From positions 1-45,373 of the forward strand of contig JAGQHH010000119.1 in assembly GCA_020431945.1 (NCBI GenBank): 45,373 bases of DNA, in the 5' to 3' direction. The DNA is from Cyanobacteria bacterium HKST-UBA02 (lineage in GTDB: Bacteria > Cyanobacteriota > Vampirovibrionia > Obscuribacterales > Obscuribacteraceae). The notes beneath the pieces were generated by a model, which searched no databases, had not been told where the DNA came from, and was given only the letters and a program-made list of their open reading frames with translations. Positions 1 through 8,145 of the stretch are shown here, piece after piece. Position 1 is the first letter of the stretch; each line of letters opens with the position of its first letter. A program made the position numbers and the translations under genes.

Positions 1-32
1 GCGACAAGAGCGACAAGCCGAAGAACCGCTAA
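1..32 (+). CDS. kfrA: 3' end of kfrA (continued from the right edge of the window)
   Basis: Bases 3-32 read GAC AAG AGC GAC AAG CCG AAG AAC CGC TAA, a charged Asp/Lys-rich tail (DKSDKPKNR) followed by a stop. The kfrA ORF starting at 44671 reaches 45373 with one base left over. That base joined to bases 1-2 makes CGC, and the frame then runs into this tail without interruption. The joined gene is 735 nt, or 244 aa. This is seen directly in the two ends. That the molecule is circular is an inference from the frame match. Without circularity these bases would be the end of an unknown gene. Confidence 0.65.
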   Translation, partial: DKSDKPKNR

Positions 33-109
33 CTCGTCACTCGATCTAAGCGTATACTAGCATCGCGCACAGACAACAAATTGACAGGAAGCGGACTGAA
101 TAGGCTTTG

Positions 110-1306
110 ATGCCTCCTATGTCGGACCATGAAATCCCTGATGGTGTGGACCAGGTCGAGAACAAGGACCTGGGAGATTGGACCGTTCAAAAGGCTGTTG
201 AAGACGGAGTGAGCGGCGGAAAAAACGCAATTGAAAATCATGCTATCCGGCTCCAGACCGATGAATCTCGCAATCAACATACTCTCTCTAATCCTCATCA
301 CATAGCAAAAAAGGACGGCGAAAGCGATGAAGAGTACATTGCGCGAGTAGCTAAAATCGACCGATTTGAAATTACTGGAATCGCCGATCCTGTAAGGACT
401 TCCGATGAAATCATGGACACCGGCCAAGTCAAAAGAGTCGGCGGAAAAAACGCAGAGATGATGCTGGATGCTATTGAGCAGATCGCAGATCGAGAGCAAC
501 GAGAGCAGGCAAAACGAACGCTCAAGAACTCCTATCAGGAAATTATTTCAGCTGGATATGTACCAGTTGGCAATCCGAACGATGAGGCGGGGACATTCAA
601 GGCAATTAGTCCTGCTGACCTTGATGATCCTGGAATACCTGATGATGTCATAGCCTGGAAGCCTGAGGACGTAGGAGACGCTCTAAAGAAGACTGGAAAA
701 GCGATTAAGAAGAAAGGGAGTGAAGTAAGCCATGACCTAACGAAGGAAGGGGCGATTCTAGATGATGCGGCACATCCCTATAAGGACAACCCAGATCAGC
801 TCATGGACTACAATGCTTGTGCCAAGGCCTGGAAAGCTTTTCCAGCTTTTTCTCGTCATGCCAACCTAGATGCAGTGATACTACCGGCGATTATCAGGAA
901 CGAAGTACGACATCTGCGTCAGGATGACAAATTAGTCTGGAATCCTCTTGCTGAACATGAATCCGGCTTGGAGAAAGGGCGAACAATTGGTCCTGCAAAC
1001 ATTCAAACCAGGAACATTGACAGGTTGATCAAGAAGTATCCTCAGTTGACAGATCCGGAGCAAGGTGGAATTGATCCGAAGCATCCATATAGAGATGCGC
1101 TAAAGCCCGAGAAGGCGGCGTGGCTGGCAGCCGCTTACCTGGCAGACTATGTCGAGACGCAGGAAGCGTCAGGGGCAAAATCGATTTCTCATCATGATCT
1201 GATTAAGAGTTACAACCCAGGCGCTAACCAAAAGGAACAATTTGATTTAGTGAAGAAACAAATACTGCATATTAAGCGGCATCATCCCTTGTTCGAGAGC
1301 GAATAA
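110..1306 (+). CDS. lysozyme-like (peptidoglycan hydrolase) domain protein
   Basis: 398 aa. The N-terminal ~230 residues are charged, low in hydrophobics and not recognised. The C-terminal ~150 residues look like a lysozyme or lytic-transglycosylase fold. There is an N-x-E motif (IIRNEV) placed like the catalytic glutamate, an IGPANIQ stretch resembling the transglycosylase GxxQI motif, and a later AAAYLADY helix. No signal peptide is visible, so if it acts on peptidoglycan it must leave by another route or at lysis. A VirB1-like role opening the wall for transfer is possible because it faces the mobilization operon, but that is inference. TTG at 107 and ATG at 119 are alternative starts. ATG 110 is chosen, with a weak purine-rich site (AGGAAG) about 17 bases upstream. 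Its last 35 bases overlap the convergent neighbour. Confidence 0.55.
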   Translation: MPPMSDHEIPDGVDQVENKDLGDWTVQKAVEDGVSGGKNAIENHAIRLQTDESRNQHTLSNPHHIAKKDGESDEEYIARVAKIDRFEITGIADPVRTSDEIMDTGQVKRVGGKNAEMMLDAIEQIADREQREQAKRTLKNSYQEIISAGYVPVGNPNDEAGTFKAISPADLDDPGIPDDVIAWKPEDVGDALKKTGKAIKKKGSEVSHDLTKEGAILDDAAHPYKDNPDQLMDYNACAKAWKAFPAFSRHANLDAVILPAIIRNEVRHLRQDDKLVWNPLAEHESGLEKGRTIGPANIQTRNIDRLIKKYPQLTDPEQGGIDPKHPYRDALKPEKAAWLAAAYLADYVETQEASGAKSISHHDLIKSYNPGANQKEQFDLVKKQILHIKRHHPLFESE

Positions 1307-1610
1307 GTCGGATAGACAGTCTTGCTGTGGCGACAAGAATAGATACTAGGAGTCCAGCTGGTAAGCCCATAACGACAGCATGAACCCCCCAGGCTGAGAC
1401 GTCTTGTAACCGCCTGTGTTCTTCCATTTCAACTGCTTTCTCAGTCGGAATGCCTGGATACTGTTGATCGAGTCCCATACTTCTAACGCCAGAATCGGAG
1501 ACATAAACGAAATGATACCCAATGGTGGCAATAAAAAAAGGGATAAAAAAGGAAAGTAGAAACCATCTAAAACGGCGCCACCAGCTTTGTTTTTCGTTCT
1601 TACCTTTCAC
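1272..1610 (-). CDS. small two-helix membrane protein, last gene of the mobilization operon
   Basis: 112 aa, with a GTG start preceded by AAGGAG at 9 bases. A basic Trp-rich N-terminus (KQSWWRRFRW) leads into a hydrophobic segment at about residues 16-36. A second hydrophobic segment lies near residues 77-95, followed by a basic tail. This pattern fits an inner-membrane protein with both ends in the cytoplasm and a ~40-residue periplasmic loop. I do not recognise the family. It follows the exported protein at 1634 by 23 bases in the same direction, so it is probably co-transcribed with the relaxase and coupling-protein genes. It overlaps the convergent lysozyme-like gene by 35 bases. No function is claimed. 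Confidence 0.6.
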   Translation of the reverse strand: MKGKNEKQSWWRRFRWFLLSFFIPFFIATIGYHFVYVSDSGVRSMGLDQQYPGIPTEKAVEMEEHRRLQDVSAWGVHAVVMGLPAGLLVSILVATARLSIRLIRSRTRDDAA

Positions 1611-1633
1611 TTAGAAGCACTCCTTATTTAGTA

Positions 1634-2050
1634 TTATTTTGAGGGCGGCGGCTCCGGGGGTAAGAATACAGAATCCTTCTTTTCCTTGTCAGGTGGGGCT
1701 TGAGGGTCACGGAACGGTGTGTCTTCTTGCTTTGAAGGATTGAGTATTTTCTTGATTTTTGCGAACTGCTCCCACTTGATTTTGTAGAACCAGGTGTCGT
1801 CGATGTAGTTCATATGCCGCTGATAGTCTATATTTACGAGGATATCGATTTCCTTTTTCAGAGCCTTGATATCGCCGTCTCTTATAAAGTATTTGTCTGC
1901 ATTGAAGTTCTCGGGTCTCCATTCAGGAGGCGGCAAGGCACGTCCGAAGGGACTTTTGTTGGTTTCTGGTTTCGTTTTTTCTCCAGGCTTGCCTATTGCC
2001 GGGGCTGTAAAGACAAGTATGACAAGGGCGATCAGGCAGGAGGTTCTCAT
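1634..2050 (-). CDS. small exported protein, proline-rich
   Basis: 138 aa. A clear Sec signal peptide (Arg-Thr-Ser, then a Leu/Ile/Val core ending AIG) is followed by a Lys/Pro-rich mature region that ends in PPEPPPSK. The middle holds an aromatic-rich stretch (YQRHMNYIDDTWFYKIKWEQF). A GTG at 2056 overlaps the stop of the upstream J-domain gene, but ATG 2050 lies 9 bases after GGAG and fits better. The family is not recognised. Its place in the mobilization operon suggests an envelope role linked to transfer, such as a periplasmic accessory protein, but nothing in the sequence proves it. Confidence 0.6.
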   Translation of the reverse strand: MRTSCLIALVILVFTAPAIGKPGEKTKPETNKSPFGRALPPPEWRPENFNADKYFIRDGDIKALKKEIDILVNIDYQRHMNYIDDTWFYKIKWEQFAKIKKILNPSKQEDTPFRDPQAPPDKEKKDSVFLPPEPPPSK

Positions 2051-2052
2051 TA

Positions 2053-3315
2053 TCACTTGCTCCGTTGATTGAAGATATGTGGATACTTTTGCATGATGCT
2101 TGGGCCGAGCAAGGAGCCTCCGCTCTGGTTTGATTTACTCGGTAATTTCAGGCTGGGTGGAGTAGTTCCTGAGCCCCAGGGGTTCTTGTCTCTTGAATAA
2201 TGCCACGGATTGGATAGGTCATCGATGGTTGCGGGGCCTTTTGTCAGCCGATCGATCTTCTTTTTGGCGTCGTCACGTAGATTCTGGTTCTTCTTGTAGT
2301 TCGCCATTGCCTCGTCGTATTGCGCTTTGATATTGCCACCGGTGGCACCGATGTTTATCATCGCCTTGAGTTCATCGAGCTTTCTCTTGTATTTATCCAT
2401 CTGGCCCTGATAATAGGCGATTGCTCGATTGAGTTCATCAATCTGCTTTTGGGTCTCGCCGGTGTGCTCTGCCGGCGTTGGTGTCTTGTCGTCGGGATAG
2501 TGAGGGCTGTCATCGTAGCGGTCTGAGTTGTTGTTGCGATCCCTGACTGCCTTCAGGAGCTTGTTATAGACAGTATCGAATGGTGGTCGCCATTTCTCGC
2601 AGGATGCCAGAGCTGGTTTTTCGCCTGTGATTCTTGTTACGACAGCTTGCTTGTCTTTCTGGTACGCCTGCCATTTCGCCTCGAAGTCACCTCGGAGCTT
2701 ACCGTATTCATCGTTGAAAGAGCTGTACAGGTTGCCAGTCTTGTAAGCGCCCTGACTGAGATGAGCATAGGCGAAGTTACCGAGAAACCAGACCAGGCAT
2801 GCAAGAGCCAGCTTCCAGTATAGAGATGTCTTGTTTGCCTCCTGACCGAATTGATAGGAATCCTGGAGGTCCTGGGCAAACTGGGCCTCTTCCTGCCTTT
2901 GTGCGGTAGCAGCAGCGGCAGCTTGAGCTTGGGCCTCAGCTGCTCTTCGAGCTTCTTCCGCCTCCTGGGCGCGCTGAGCATCGCGCCTTCTTGCTTCTGC
3001 GGCTCTCTGCTCGACATCGTCCTGGTGCTGTTGGGTTGCATCTGGACTTGGAGCTGGACCCGTGTGGCTCGCTGTGGGGTTCGGGCCGCAGGCACAGCCG
3101 CTTTCTTTATGATCTTCTTGAAAGTGCTTTTTCAAGACATCGCGAGCGTGGTTGATCTTTTTCAGCTCGGTCTCTGCCTTTTCTTTCCTCTTGCCTTTGT
3201 AGGTATCAGGATGAAGACCGGCCGCCAGAATCTGGTGCTTTTCTTTCACCTCGTCCCAGGAGGTTCCGGCTTTGAGTCCCAGTGCGGTAAAGGCATCGTG
3301 GAGGTCGAAAGTCAT
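2053..3315 (-). CDS. membrane-anchored J-domain (DnaJ-like) protein
   Basis: 420 aa. Residues 1-70 form a J-domain. The HPD motif (GLHPDTYKGK) sits between helix II and a Lys-rich helix III-like region (AETELKKINHARDVLKKHF). J-domains stimulate Hsp70 ATPase through HPD. A short Cys-Ala-Cys segment comes next, then a long Ala/Glu/Gln-rich coiled coil (about residues 100-165). One transmembrane helix (LYWKLALACLVWFLGNFAY) follows, then a large hydrophilic C-terminal part with more coiled coil. The start is fixed by an ATGA overlap with the upstream gene and an AGGAGG site 8 bases upstream. The ORF extends 10 codons further but that would lack such a site. A J-protein inside a relaxase/coupling-protein operon is unusual. 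It may recruit the host DnaK to the transfer machinery (inference). Confidence 0.75.
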   Translation of the reverse strand: MTFDLHDAFTALGLKAGTSWDEVKEKHQILAAGLHPDTYKGKRKEKAETELKKINHARDVLKKHFQEDHKESGCACGPNPTASHTGPAPSPDATQQHQDDVEQRAAEARRRDAQRAQEAEEARRAAEAQAQAAAAATAQRQEEAQFAQDLQDSYQFGQEANKTSLYWKLALACLVWFLGNFAYAHLSQGAYKTGNLYSSFNDEYGKLRGDFEAKWQAYQKDKQAVVTRITGEKPALASCEKWRPPFDTVYNKLLKAVRDRNNNSDRYDDSPHYPDDKTPTPAEHTGETQKQIDELNRAIAYYQGQMDKYKRKLDELKAMINIGATGGNIKAQYDEAMANYKKNQNLRDDAKKKIDRLTKGPATIDDLSNPWHYSRDKNPWGSGTTPPSLKLPSKSNQSGGSLLGPSIMQKYPHIFNQRSK

Positions 3316-4118
3316 AAGCGGCGCCTCCTCTTGAAGGCTTGCCATTCGGCTATCTCTGCTTCTCCCCTCTTGACTCTCTCCTTGAATTCGCTGAGTTGAT
3401 CTGCGTTTCGTTGCTTTTCTTTATCGTAGTGCTGCCGCCTTTCGTCAATGGTGCTGTTGATTCCGGTCGTAAAGGAGAGCATCGCAAGGCCGGTTATGAC
3501 CAAAAGGACAAGCGGCGGGCCGGGTTTGTAAGTCCTTGGACGGTCTGATTCGAGGTCTTCGCCTTCTCCCAGGTTGGCGCTTATTGCATTCATTGTCGAG
3601 GTGATCACTTCATCGCAGGCAAAAGGATTCATGCTTCCGACAGTTGGCGTCCATTCGACAGTAACAATGGTGGTGTCTTCGCCGGCGTCTTGAAACCAGA
3701 CTTCTATCTGGAGAGAGTGCTGGAAGGTATCGGTCACGGTAGTAACGCTGATATTGGTAGGTCCGGTGCCGTGTCCGTCGATTCTTGTATTTTTCTCTGT
3801 CCAGGTTATCTGTGCTTTGATGTGTCGCTCTCCAGGATCACGAGCCAGGTAATTCCAGCGCTGTGACTGGACGGTGTTGAGATCGAGTACGTCCGTTACA
3901 GCCTTGAATGCTTTCGGCAGTGATAACCGGTATTTCTTCTTTCGTGGCCGGAGCTTGTTGAACCGGTCTTCTTTGTGCTGCCGGAAGAAGAACCAGGCCA
4001 CCCATGCACCCGCGACACAGGCGATAAGAAAATGGGGTCCGGACGGAATGAGCGGCTTCAGTAGCTGATCCACTACTATCACTGCGACGATTCCCAGAAT
4101 CACTCCTATAATTGCCAT
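3312..4118 (-). CDS. membrane protein of the mobilization operon, unknown function
   Basis: 268 aa. Two closely spaced hydrophobic segments at the N-terminus (about residues 2-20 and 28-46) are followed by a basic loop (RPRKKKYRLSLPKAF). A ~120-residue soluble domain rich in beta-type alternation comes next (ITWTEKNTRI, ISVTTVTDTF, TIVTVEWTPTVG). A third hydrophobic segment lies near residues 202-220, followed by a charged helix. The N-terminal hairpin plus cytosolic domain recalls small partner proteins of VirD4-type coupling proteins. The upstream coupling protein itself seems to lack N-terminal membrane helices. That idea is inference only. It overlaps the coupling-protein gene by 13 bases and ends in an ATGA overlap with the J-domain gene, so translation is probably coupled. 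Confidence 0.65.
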   Translation of the reverse strand: MAIIGVILGIVAVIVVDQLLKPLIPSGPHFLIACVAGAWVAWFFFRQHKEDRFNKLRPRKKKYRLSLPKAFKAVTDVLDLNTVQSQRWNYLARDPGERHIKAQITWTEKNTRIDGHGTGPTNISVTTVTDTFQHSLQIEVWFQDAGEDTTIVTVEWTPTVGSMNPFACDEVITSTMNAISANLGEGEDLESDRPRTYKPGPPLVLLVITGLAMLSFTTGINSTIDERRQHYDKEKQRNADQLSEFKERVKRGEAEIAEWQAFKRRRRL

Positions 4119-6079
4119 TCGTCGTCACCGTAAGGGGTTTGCTTTTCTTCTATGTCTGGCTCTTTCTCCGCCCTGTCGCGCTCTCGTTCGTCCTGGGGCC
4201 TTGGTGGATCTTCTCTTGTGTCCACTTCTTTGGCAGATGTTGACTGAGTTTCATTTTCATTAGGAGTGATTGCTTTCTCTGCCGGCGCCGGTGAATCATC
4301 TATCTTGTCAGTCTTTTTCGAGCGATGGCGATTCTTGATGAAGTCGCTTATCTCATTCTCTTCGCGCTCGGGTGGTGGATAGCCGGTAGCGTGTTGGTAG
4401 ATTCCCGGAGCAAATTTCTTCACCTTGAGGGGTCCGGTATCTGGCGTGAATACTATGACTTCATCCATCGGAAGACTTATGAGTTCGTCCGGAGTCATCA
4501 GGTTTCTTCCATAGATGTGCTCTTGCACTTTGCCGGTGTCTGTCACCGTGCGCTCTTCTACAGTCGTCCGGCCCAGGGCATCACTGAGCTGTTTTGCTTC
4601 CTTGAAATTTTTCTGCCGGAAATAAATCTGAGTGCCCGGCTGATCGATGATGATGCTGGCTTTTTTGCTGCCGTATACCTCATCGAGCTGGCTGTAGTTC
4701 TGAAATCCCAGGACCAGGCTGATCTCCATTTTTCTCACGATAGAAAGAACATCCTGAATCCCTGGTATGTAGCCAAAATTGGTGAACTCATCGAGGAAGA
4801 GTGCAAGTGGGCGCGTCATTCTTTTCTTGAGCTTGAGCAGGATATCGAGGAGGTAGTTGAATACGAGCGCAGCAACTATCTTCGAATCCGGGTCGCGAAC
4901 CGGCACTGACAGGTAGATTGTGAATAATTGGTCCTCCAGGACCTTTAGGTCGAGGTCGGTCGTGGCGGTCAATTCCATGATCTCGTCTGTCTGCCATGGG
5001 GTCAGCTTAGCGACTAGACCGGCAGCTACGCCGCGCCTGAAATTCTCGCTCGTGTTGTTGTACCAGCCCCAGTACTCCTCGACTGCCAGAGCGGATGGAC
5101 TGTTCTGGATTATCCCCGGGATATTGTCGACGCCCTTCATAAGCAATGAGCGGATGTATCCGAAATGCCCCTGATCTGGCGGAGATGCCGCAGCATGGAG
5201 GATGAGAGGATAGAGCAGCTGCTTTTCAGACAGATCCCATGTCTTGTCGGCTCGCTGAGTATCGCCGTGAGCGCTGATGATAAGCTCAGCTATCTTCTTT
5301 GCCATTCCAGTCATCTTGCGTTTTGGAGCATATCTCACGCTGTCGATCGGGTTGATTCTTGTGGAGGTCATATCAGCCGGATTGAATGAGTAGATCGCGT
5401 GACCGGCCAGTTGCCTCCATCCGGCAGTCAGGGAGTAAAGCTCGCCCAGCTCATCCTCTTCGGGTATGGCTTCTGTCACAAGCATATTGGTTCCGAGTCG
5501 CTCGATCAGATTTGGAATGAAGAAGCCTGATGACTTTCCGACACCAGTCCGACCGCAGACCAGTGCGTGCTTGTAGGTTTCTCGTTGCGGTACGGAGACG
5601 AATTGCGAATCCACTTTGGTAAGTAGAGTCCTCCCTGGATCTACCTTGGTTTCGAGATATCCGGCTCTGTCGAGATCATTCAGATCTGCCCATCTTGCAG
5701 CACCGTGCGTGGTGGGTTTTTCTCTTCGTTGGTCTATGACCTGCGCTCGGCGGGCATCCTGCTGCATGGTCCTGATGAGCTGGTCGCATCGTTTTGCGCA
5801 TTCGCTGTCAGTGCCGCACCCGGTCTCTTCTTTCAGTGATACGGTGACCAGTACGCCGTCTGATACAGGCTCCAGGTCGAGCTCCAGTATCCAGTTGTAA
5901 TTCCACCAGTCTCGTCCAATCTGCTCTCTTTTCTCTTGCCTGGCGAGTATTCTTCCGAAAGTCTTTGGGGTTGCGCTTGTAATGTGGTAATTGAGCCGGT
6001 TTAGCGAATGAACAGCGAGCTCGGCCACCTTGTCGGCGTCGATATTGACTATGCCGGAATCTCGTCCTGTAGCGGGCAT
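4106..6079 (-). CDS. VirD4/TraG-like type IV coupling ATPase
   Basis: 657 aa. The P-loop GRTGVGKSS lies at residues 176-184. A Walker B region follows near residue 435 (LALFLDEFTNFG), where VirD4/TraG proteins carry the DEF motif. Coupling proteins bring the relaxase-DNA complex to the mating channel and power export. The N-terminal ~170 residues are soluble-looking, with no obvious membrane helix pair. That is unusual for VirD4 and suggests a partner supplies the anchor, perhaps the next gene. The C-terminal ~80 residues are very acidic and Lys/Pro-rich. Its ATG directly abuts the relaxase stop (TAAATG), so the two are co-translated. No VirB4-like ATPase or channel genes are in the window. 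Confidence 0.88.
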   Translation of the reverse strand: MPATGRDSGIVNIDADKVAELAVHSLNRLNYHITSATPKTFGRILARQEKREQIGRDWWNYNWILELDLEPVSDGVLVTVSLKEETGCGTDSECAKRCDQLIRTMQQDARRAQVIDQRREKPTTHGAARWADLNDLDRAGYLETKVDPGRTLLTKVDSQFVSVPQRETYKHALVCGRTGVGKSSGFFIPNLIERLGTNMLVTEAIPEEDELGELYSLTAGWRQLAGHAIYSFNPADMTSTRINPIDSVRYAPKRKMTGMAKKIAELIISAHGDTQRADKTWDLSEKQLLYPLILHAAASPPDQGHFGYIRSLLMKGVDNIPGIIQNSPSALAVEEYWGWYNNTSENFRRGVAAGLVAKLTPWQTDEIMELTATTDLDLKVLEDQLFTIYLSVPVRDPDSKIVAALVFNYLLDILLKLKKRMTRPLALFLDEFTNFGYIPGIQDVLSIVRKMEISLVLGFQNYSQLDEVYGSKKASIIIDQPGTQIYFRQKNFKEAKQLSDALGRTTVEERTVTDTGKVQEHIYGRNLMTPDELISLPMDEVIVFTPDTGPLKVKKFAPGIYQHATGYPPPEREENEISDFIKNRHRSKKTDKIDDSPAPAEKAITPNENETQSTSAKEVDTREDPPRPQDERERDRAEKEPDIEEKQTPYGDDEWQL

Positions 6080-7453
6080 TTACCTGAATCCTTCCATACC
6101 GTCTCGCATCTCTTTCTCTCGTTTTTTCTCGGCTTCCTCTCGCTTGCGCTCTTCCTCTCTGGCTCTCTCGGCCTTCTTCTCATCGACCTTATCGAGCCCT
6201 TTCTCGATTTGATTGAGCGTCTTGTCCTCCTGGGAGACATCTTCAAGGTCGGCAGTCCTCTCGGATCTGATCTCTTTGACCTCTCCATAGGCGCTCATCA
6301 GATACTGGTGAGCTTCTCCTAGCGGGTCTCGGAGATCGTCGAGTCGGATCATACCGACTACCATTCCTATTACAGCACCGGCTTGTACCAGGGCGCCAAC
6401 GGCGGGGTTAGTGGCTACTGCTTGCTGCATGGGATCAAGCACCTTTCCTCCTACCCTGGATTTATCATCAACCTGCCGCTTCTGGTCGCGAGCCTGGATC
6501 TTTTCGGGATGATGCTGGAGGAATTCAGAGATATGCTCCCTGTCTTTTAATTCCAGCCAGCTCTGTAGCTTCTCGTAATCAAGCTTTGGCAGGCGCTTTT
6601 CTTTATCGTCCTTGTTCTCCCACAGGTACCGGTTGAGCTTCTCTAGCTCCTCTCTGCTGGAGTCCTGAGTGTATTCTTTTTTGTCGTAGACAAACTTCTG
6701 GTCCGCTTCCTTTCGGTCAGTTGCTTGTCGGGCCGGGCTGCTTTCCACGGGCTCAGGCAGTAGCTCTTTCTCGGCCTGCGCTCTTTTCCATTCATGATAG
6801 GGCTCGAGCTGCTCCCGGACAATCTTGTGCCGGAACCAGGGCAAATATTCGCCTCTGTCTATCTTTTCCTGGCGTTCTTTCCTTCGCTGCTCCCGAATAG
6901 CCTCTTTTCGCTCCCGTTCCGTTTGTTCTCTTTCCAGCCTTGCTTGTTCTCGCTCCAGTGGATGCTCCCGGTCGAGGAACCTGTCGCCCAGCTCTTTCAT
7001 TCGCTTGTGGTCGCGCTTGTCGAATCTGACTTCCCGGCCGTTCTTATCCCGGGCAAGCACCATAACGTGTACATGCGGATGCCGGGTATTTGAGTGGACC
7101 ACCGCCTGCCAGTTGTAATCGAGCGCCTTCTCTTCTCCGAGCTCAGACATGATTTCGCGGGTGAATGCTTTCGGGTCTGCCGGCGTCACGTCTGGCGAGA
7201 AAATTAGCTTATGAACCAGGGCTCCTCTGGTCTTGAGGCCCCGGATCTCCTTTTTGAACGCCTTGGTGTCGGCATGATCATTTTCCTGGTCGAATGTGCC
7301 CCGTCCTTCTCTTTCCTTGTCCTCTCCTGGACGGTGCTGGATATATTTGAGATGGCCCAGGGCGGCTCCTACTGCTGCAAGTCTTGCGGCATTCCAGCTC
7401 TTTGCGGAGCCTCGCTTTTGCCTGACTGAGATATAGGAGTGCTTGACGATCAT
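6080..7453 (-). CDS. relaxase (MobA/VirD2-like mobilization nuclease)
   Basis: 457 aa. The N-terminal ~150 residues form a relaxase domain. The metal-binding histidine cluster is HPHVHVMV (H125, H127, H129, with H120 just before). It is preceded by KLIFSPD and by conserved-looking NWQAVVHSNTRHPH. Candidate catalytic tyrosines are Tyr7 or Tyr37. The pattern fits the MOBP/VirD2-like group, which nicks oriT and stays bound to the 5' end of the transferred strand. Residues ~150-230 and ~270-330 are long charged helices. A short hydrophobic segment (VGALVQAGAVIGMVVGMI) lies near residue 360, and the C-terminal coiled coil is very rich in Glu/Lys/Arg. The start overlaps the stop of the accessory gene (ATGA). 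Confidence 0.87.
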   Translation of the reverse strand: MIVKHSYISVRQKRGSAKSWNAARLAAVGAALGHLKYIQHRPGEDKEREGRGTFDQENDHADTKAFKKEIRGLKTRGALVHKLIFSPDVTPADPKAFTREIMSELGEEKALDYNWQAVVHSNTRHPHVHVMVLARDKNGREVRFDKRDHKRMKELGDRFLDREHPLEREQARLEREQTERERKEAIREQRRKERQEKIDRGEYLPWFRHKIVREQLEPYHEWKRAQAEKELLPEPVESSPARQATDRKEADQKFVYDKKEYTQDSSREELEKLNRYLWENKDDKEKRLPKLDYEKLQSWLELKDREHISEFLQHHPEKIQARDQKRQVDDKSRVGGKVLDPMQQAVATNPAVGALVQAGAVIGMVVGMIRLDDLRDPLGEAHQYLMSAYGEVKEIRSERTADLEDVSQEDKTLNQIEKGLDKVDEKKAERAREEERKREEAEKKREKEMRDGMEGFR

Positions 7454-7905
7454 TCTGACGATTCCGCAAGGTCAGCCAGTCGCTCTTTGTCTTGCTCAGG
7501 ATCGATTCCCTCGGTCATGACCGCCTTCATCCGTTCAGCCATTCTGCGTTCATCGGCAGTCTGCCGGTTGCGCAGGCGCTCCTTGGTCTTGTTGATACAG
7601 GCTTGAAACATGTCCTTGTCTGGCATGGTCTGGTAGGTCAGCTCATAGAGAGTTCCGATGTCTGTACCCTGTCGATTGAGCATGGCGCAGACTCGATTGG
7701 CCATAGCATTGATGGCCGCCACTACACGGTCTTCTCTTTGCCTGCTCTTGAGGGTCTCATAGTTATCGAGGTAGAAGCGAATAGCCTCTCGGACAGCATC
7801 CGACTGAGTAGCTCCGGTCTCACCGATAAGCTGCTGTAAACGGCTATGGTCGTTCTCCGATAACCGGGTCTGGACAAAGTGGGGTTTGGAGGAAGGTTTG
7901 GGCAT
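7450..7905 (-). CDS. ribbon-helix-helix mobilization accessory protein (MobC-like)
   Basis: 151 aa from ATG 7905. An N-terminal beta strand (HFVQTRLSENDHSRLQQL) followed by TGATQSDAVREAIRFYLDNY is a ribbon-helix-helix fold. The C-terminal half is helical and charged. MobC/TraJ-type proteins bind oriT, help relaxase melt the nic region and repress their own promoter. Longer starts at 7938 and 8022 are open, but ATG 7938 lies inside the best promoter -10 (TATAAT, 7942-7937 on this strand). Translation from 7905 is therefore more sensible, although no strong ribosome site is visible. First gene of the leftward mobilization operon, overlapping the relaxase by ATGA. Confidence 0.75.
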   Translation of the reverse strand: MPKPSSKPHFVQTRLSENDHSRLQQLIGETGATQSDAVREAIRFYLDNYETLKSRQREDRVVAAINAMANRVCAMLNRQGTDIGTLYELTYQTMPDKDMFQACINKTKERLRNRQTADERRMAERMKAVMTEGIDPEQDKERLADLAESSE

Positions 7906-7911
7906 TTGGCG

Positions 7912-7960
7912 AAATCTCGTAATCAACCTTAATTCCATTATAATAAGGTTACCGAGATTT
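7912..7960 (-). promoter_or_regulatory. mobilization-operon promoter inside an inverted-repeat operator
   Basis: On the minus strand TATAAT lies at 7942-7937, about 32 bases before the MobC start. It is enclosed by a two-part inverted repeat. AAATCTCG (7912-7919) pairs with CGAGATTT (7953-7960), and AACCTTA (7925-7931) pairs with TAAGGTT (7944-7950). A repressor bound there would block RNA polymerase, so autorepression by the ribbon-helix-helix protein is the natural reading (inference). No good -35 was found. Confidence 0.5.
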
Positions 7961-8071
7961 GTAATCGGCAATCCGCACGTAATATCGGCTTGTAATTGCC
8001 AAAAACCTTGTACTAGAGGCAATATCGCGATAGCGATGTTGCCTTTTATCTTGCCTTACTACGTGCGGATT
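7961..8071. other. candidate origin of transfer (oriT)
   Basis: This non-coding stretch lies upstream of the mobilization operon. It has a perfect 12-bp inverted repeat, AATCCGCACGTA (7970-7981) with TACGTGCGGATT (8060-8071). Inside it is a hairpin GGCAATATCGC-GATA-GCGATGTTGCC (8018-8043, one mismatch pair). TATCTTGC at 8047-8054 resembles the IncP-type nic consensus YATCCTG/Y with one mismatch. Nicking after 8053 on the plus strand would send bases 8054 onward first. That would make the ssb region the leading region. The exact nic site is inference. Confidence 0.5.
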
Positions 8072-8145
8072 TGAGGATTTCGCCTCAGTGCCCCTTCGGC
8101 GCCGTTGGTCTTTTTCAATAGGTCGCAATCACCGGCGACACGATT

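Noticed and set aside
2851..3399. 182-aa plus-strand frame, Cys/Leu-rich, hydrophobic
   Set aside because: Mirror of the Ala/Glu-rich coiled coil of the J-domain protein. Hydrophobicity comes from the reversed codons.
4325..4909. 194-aa plus-strand frame opposite the VirD4-like gene
   Set aside because: It is the antisense of a clear coupling ATPase. There is no ribosome site and no domain.
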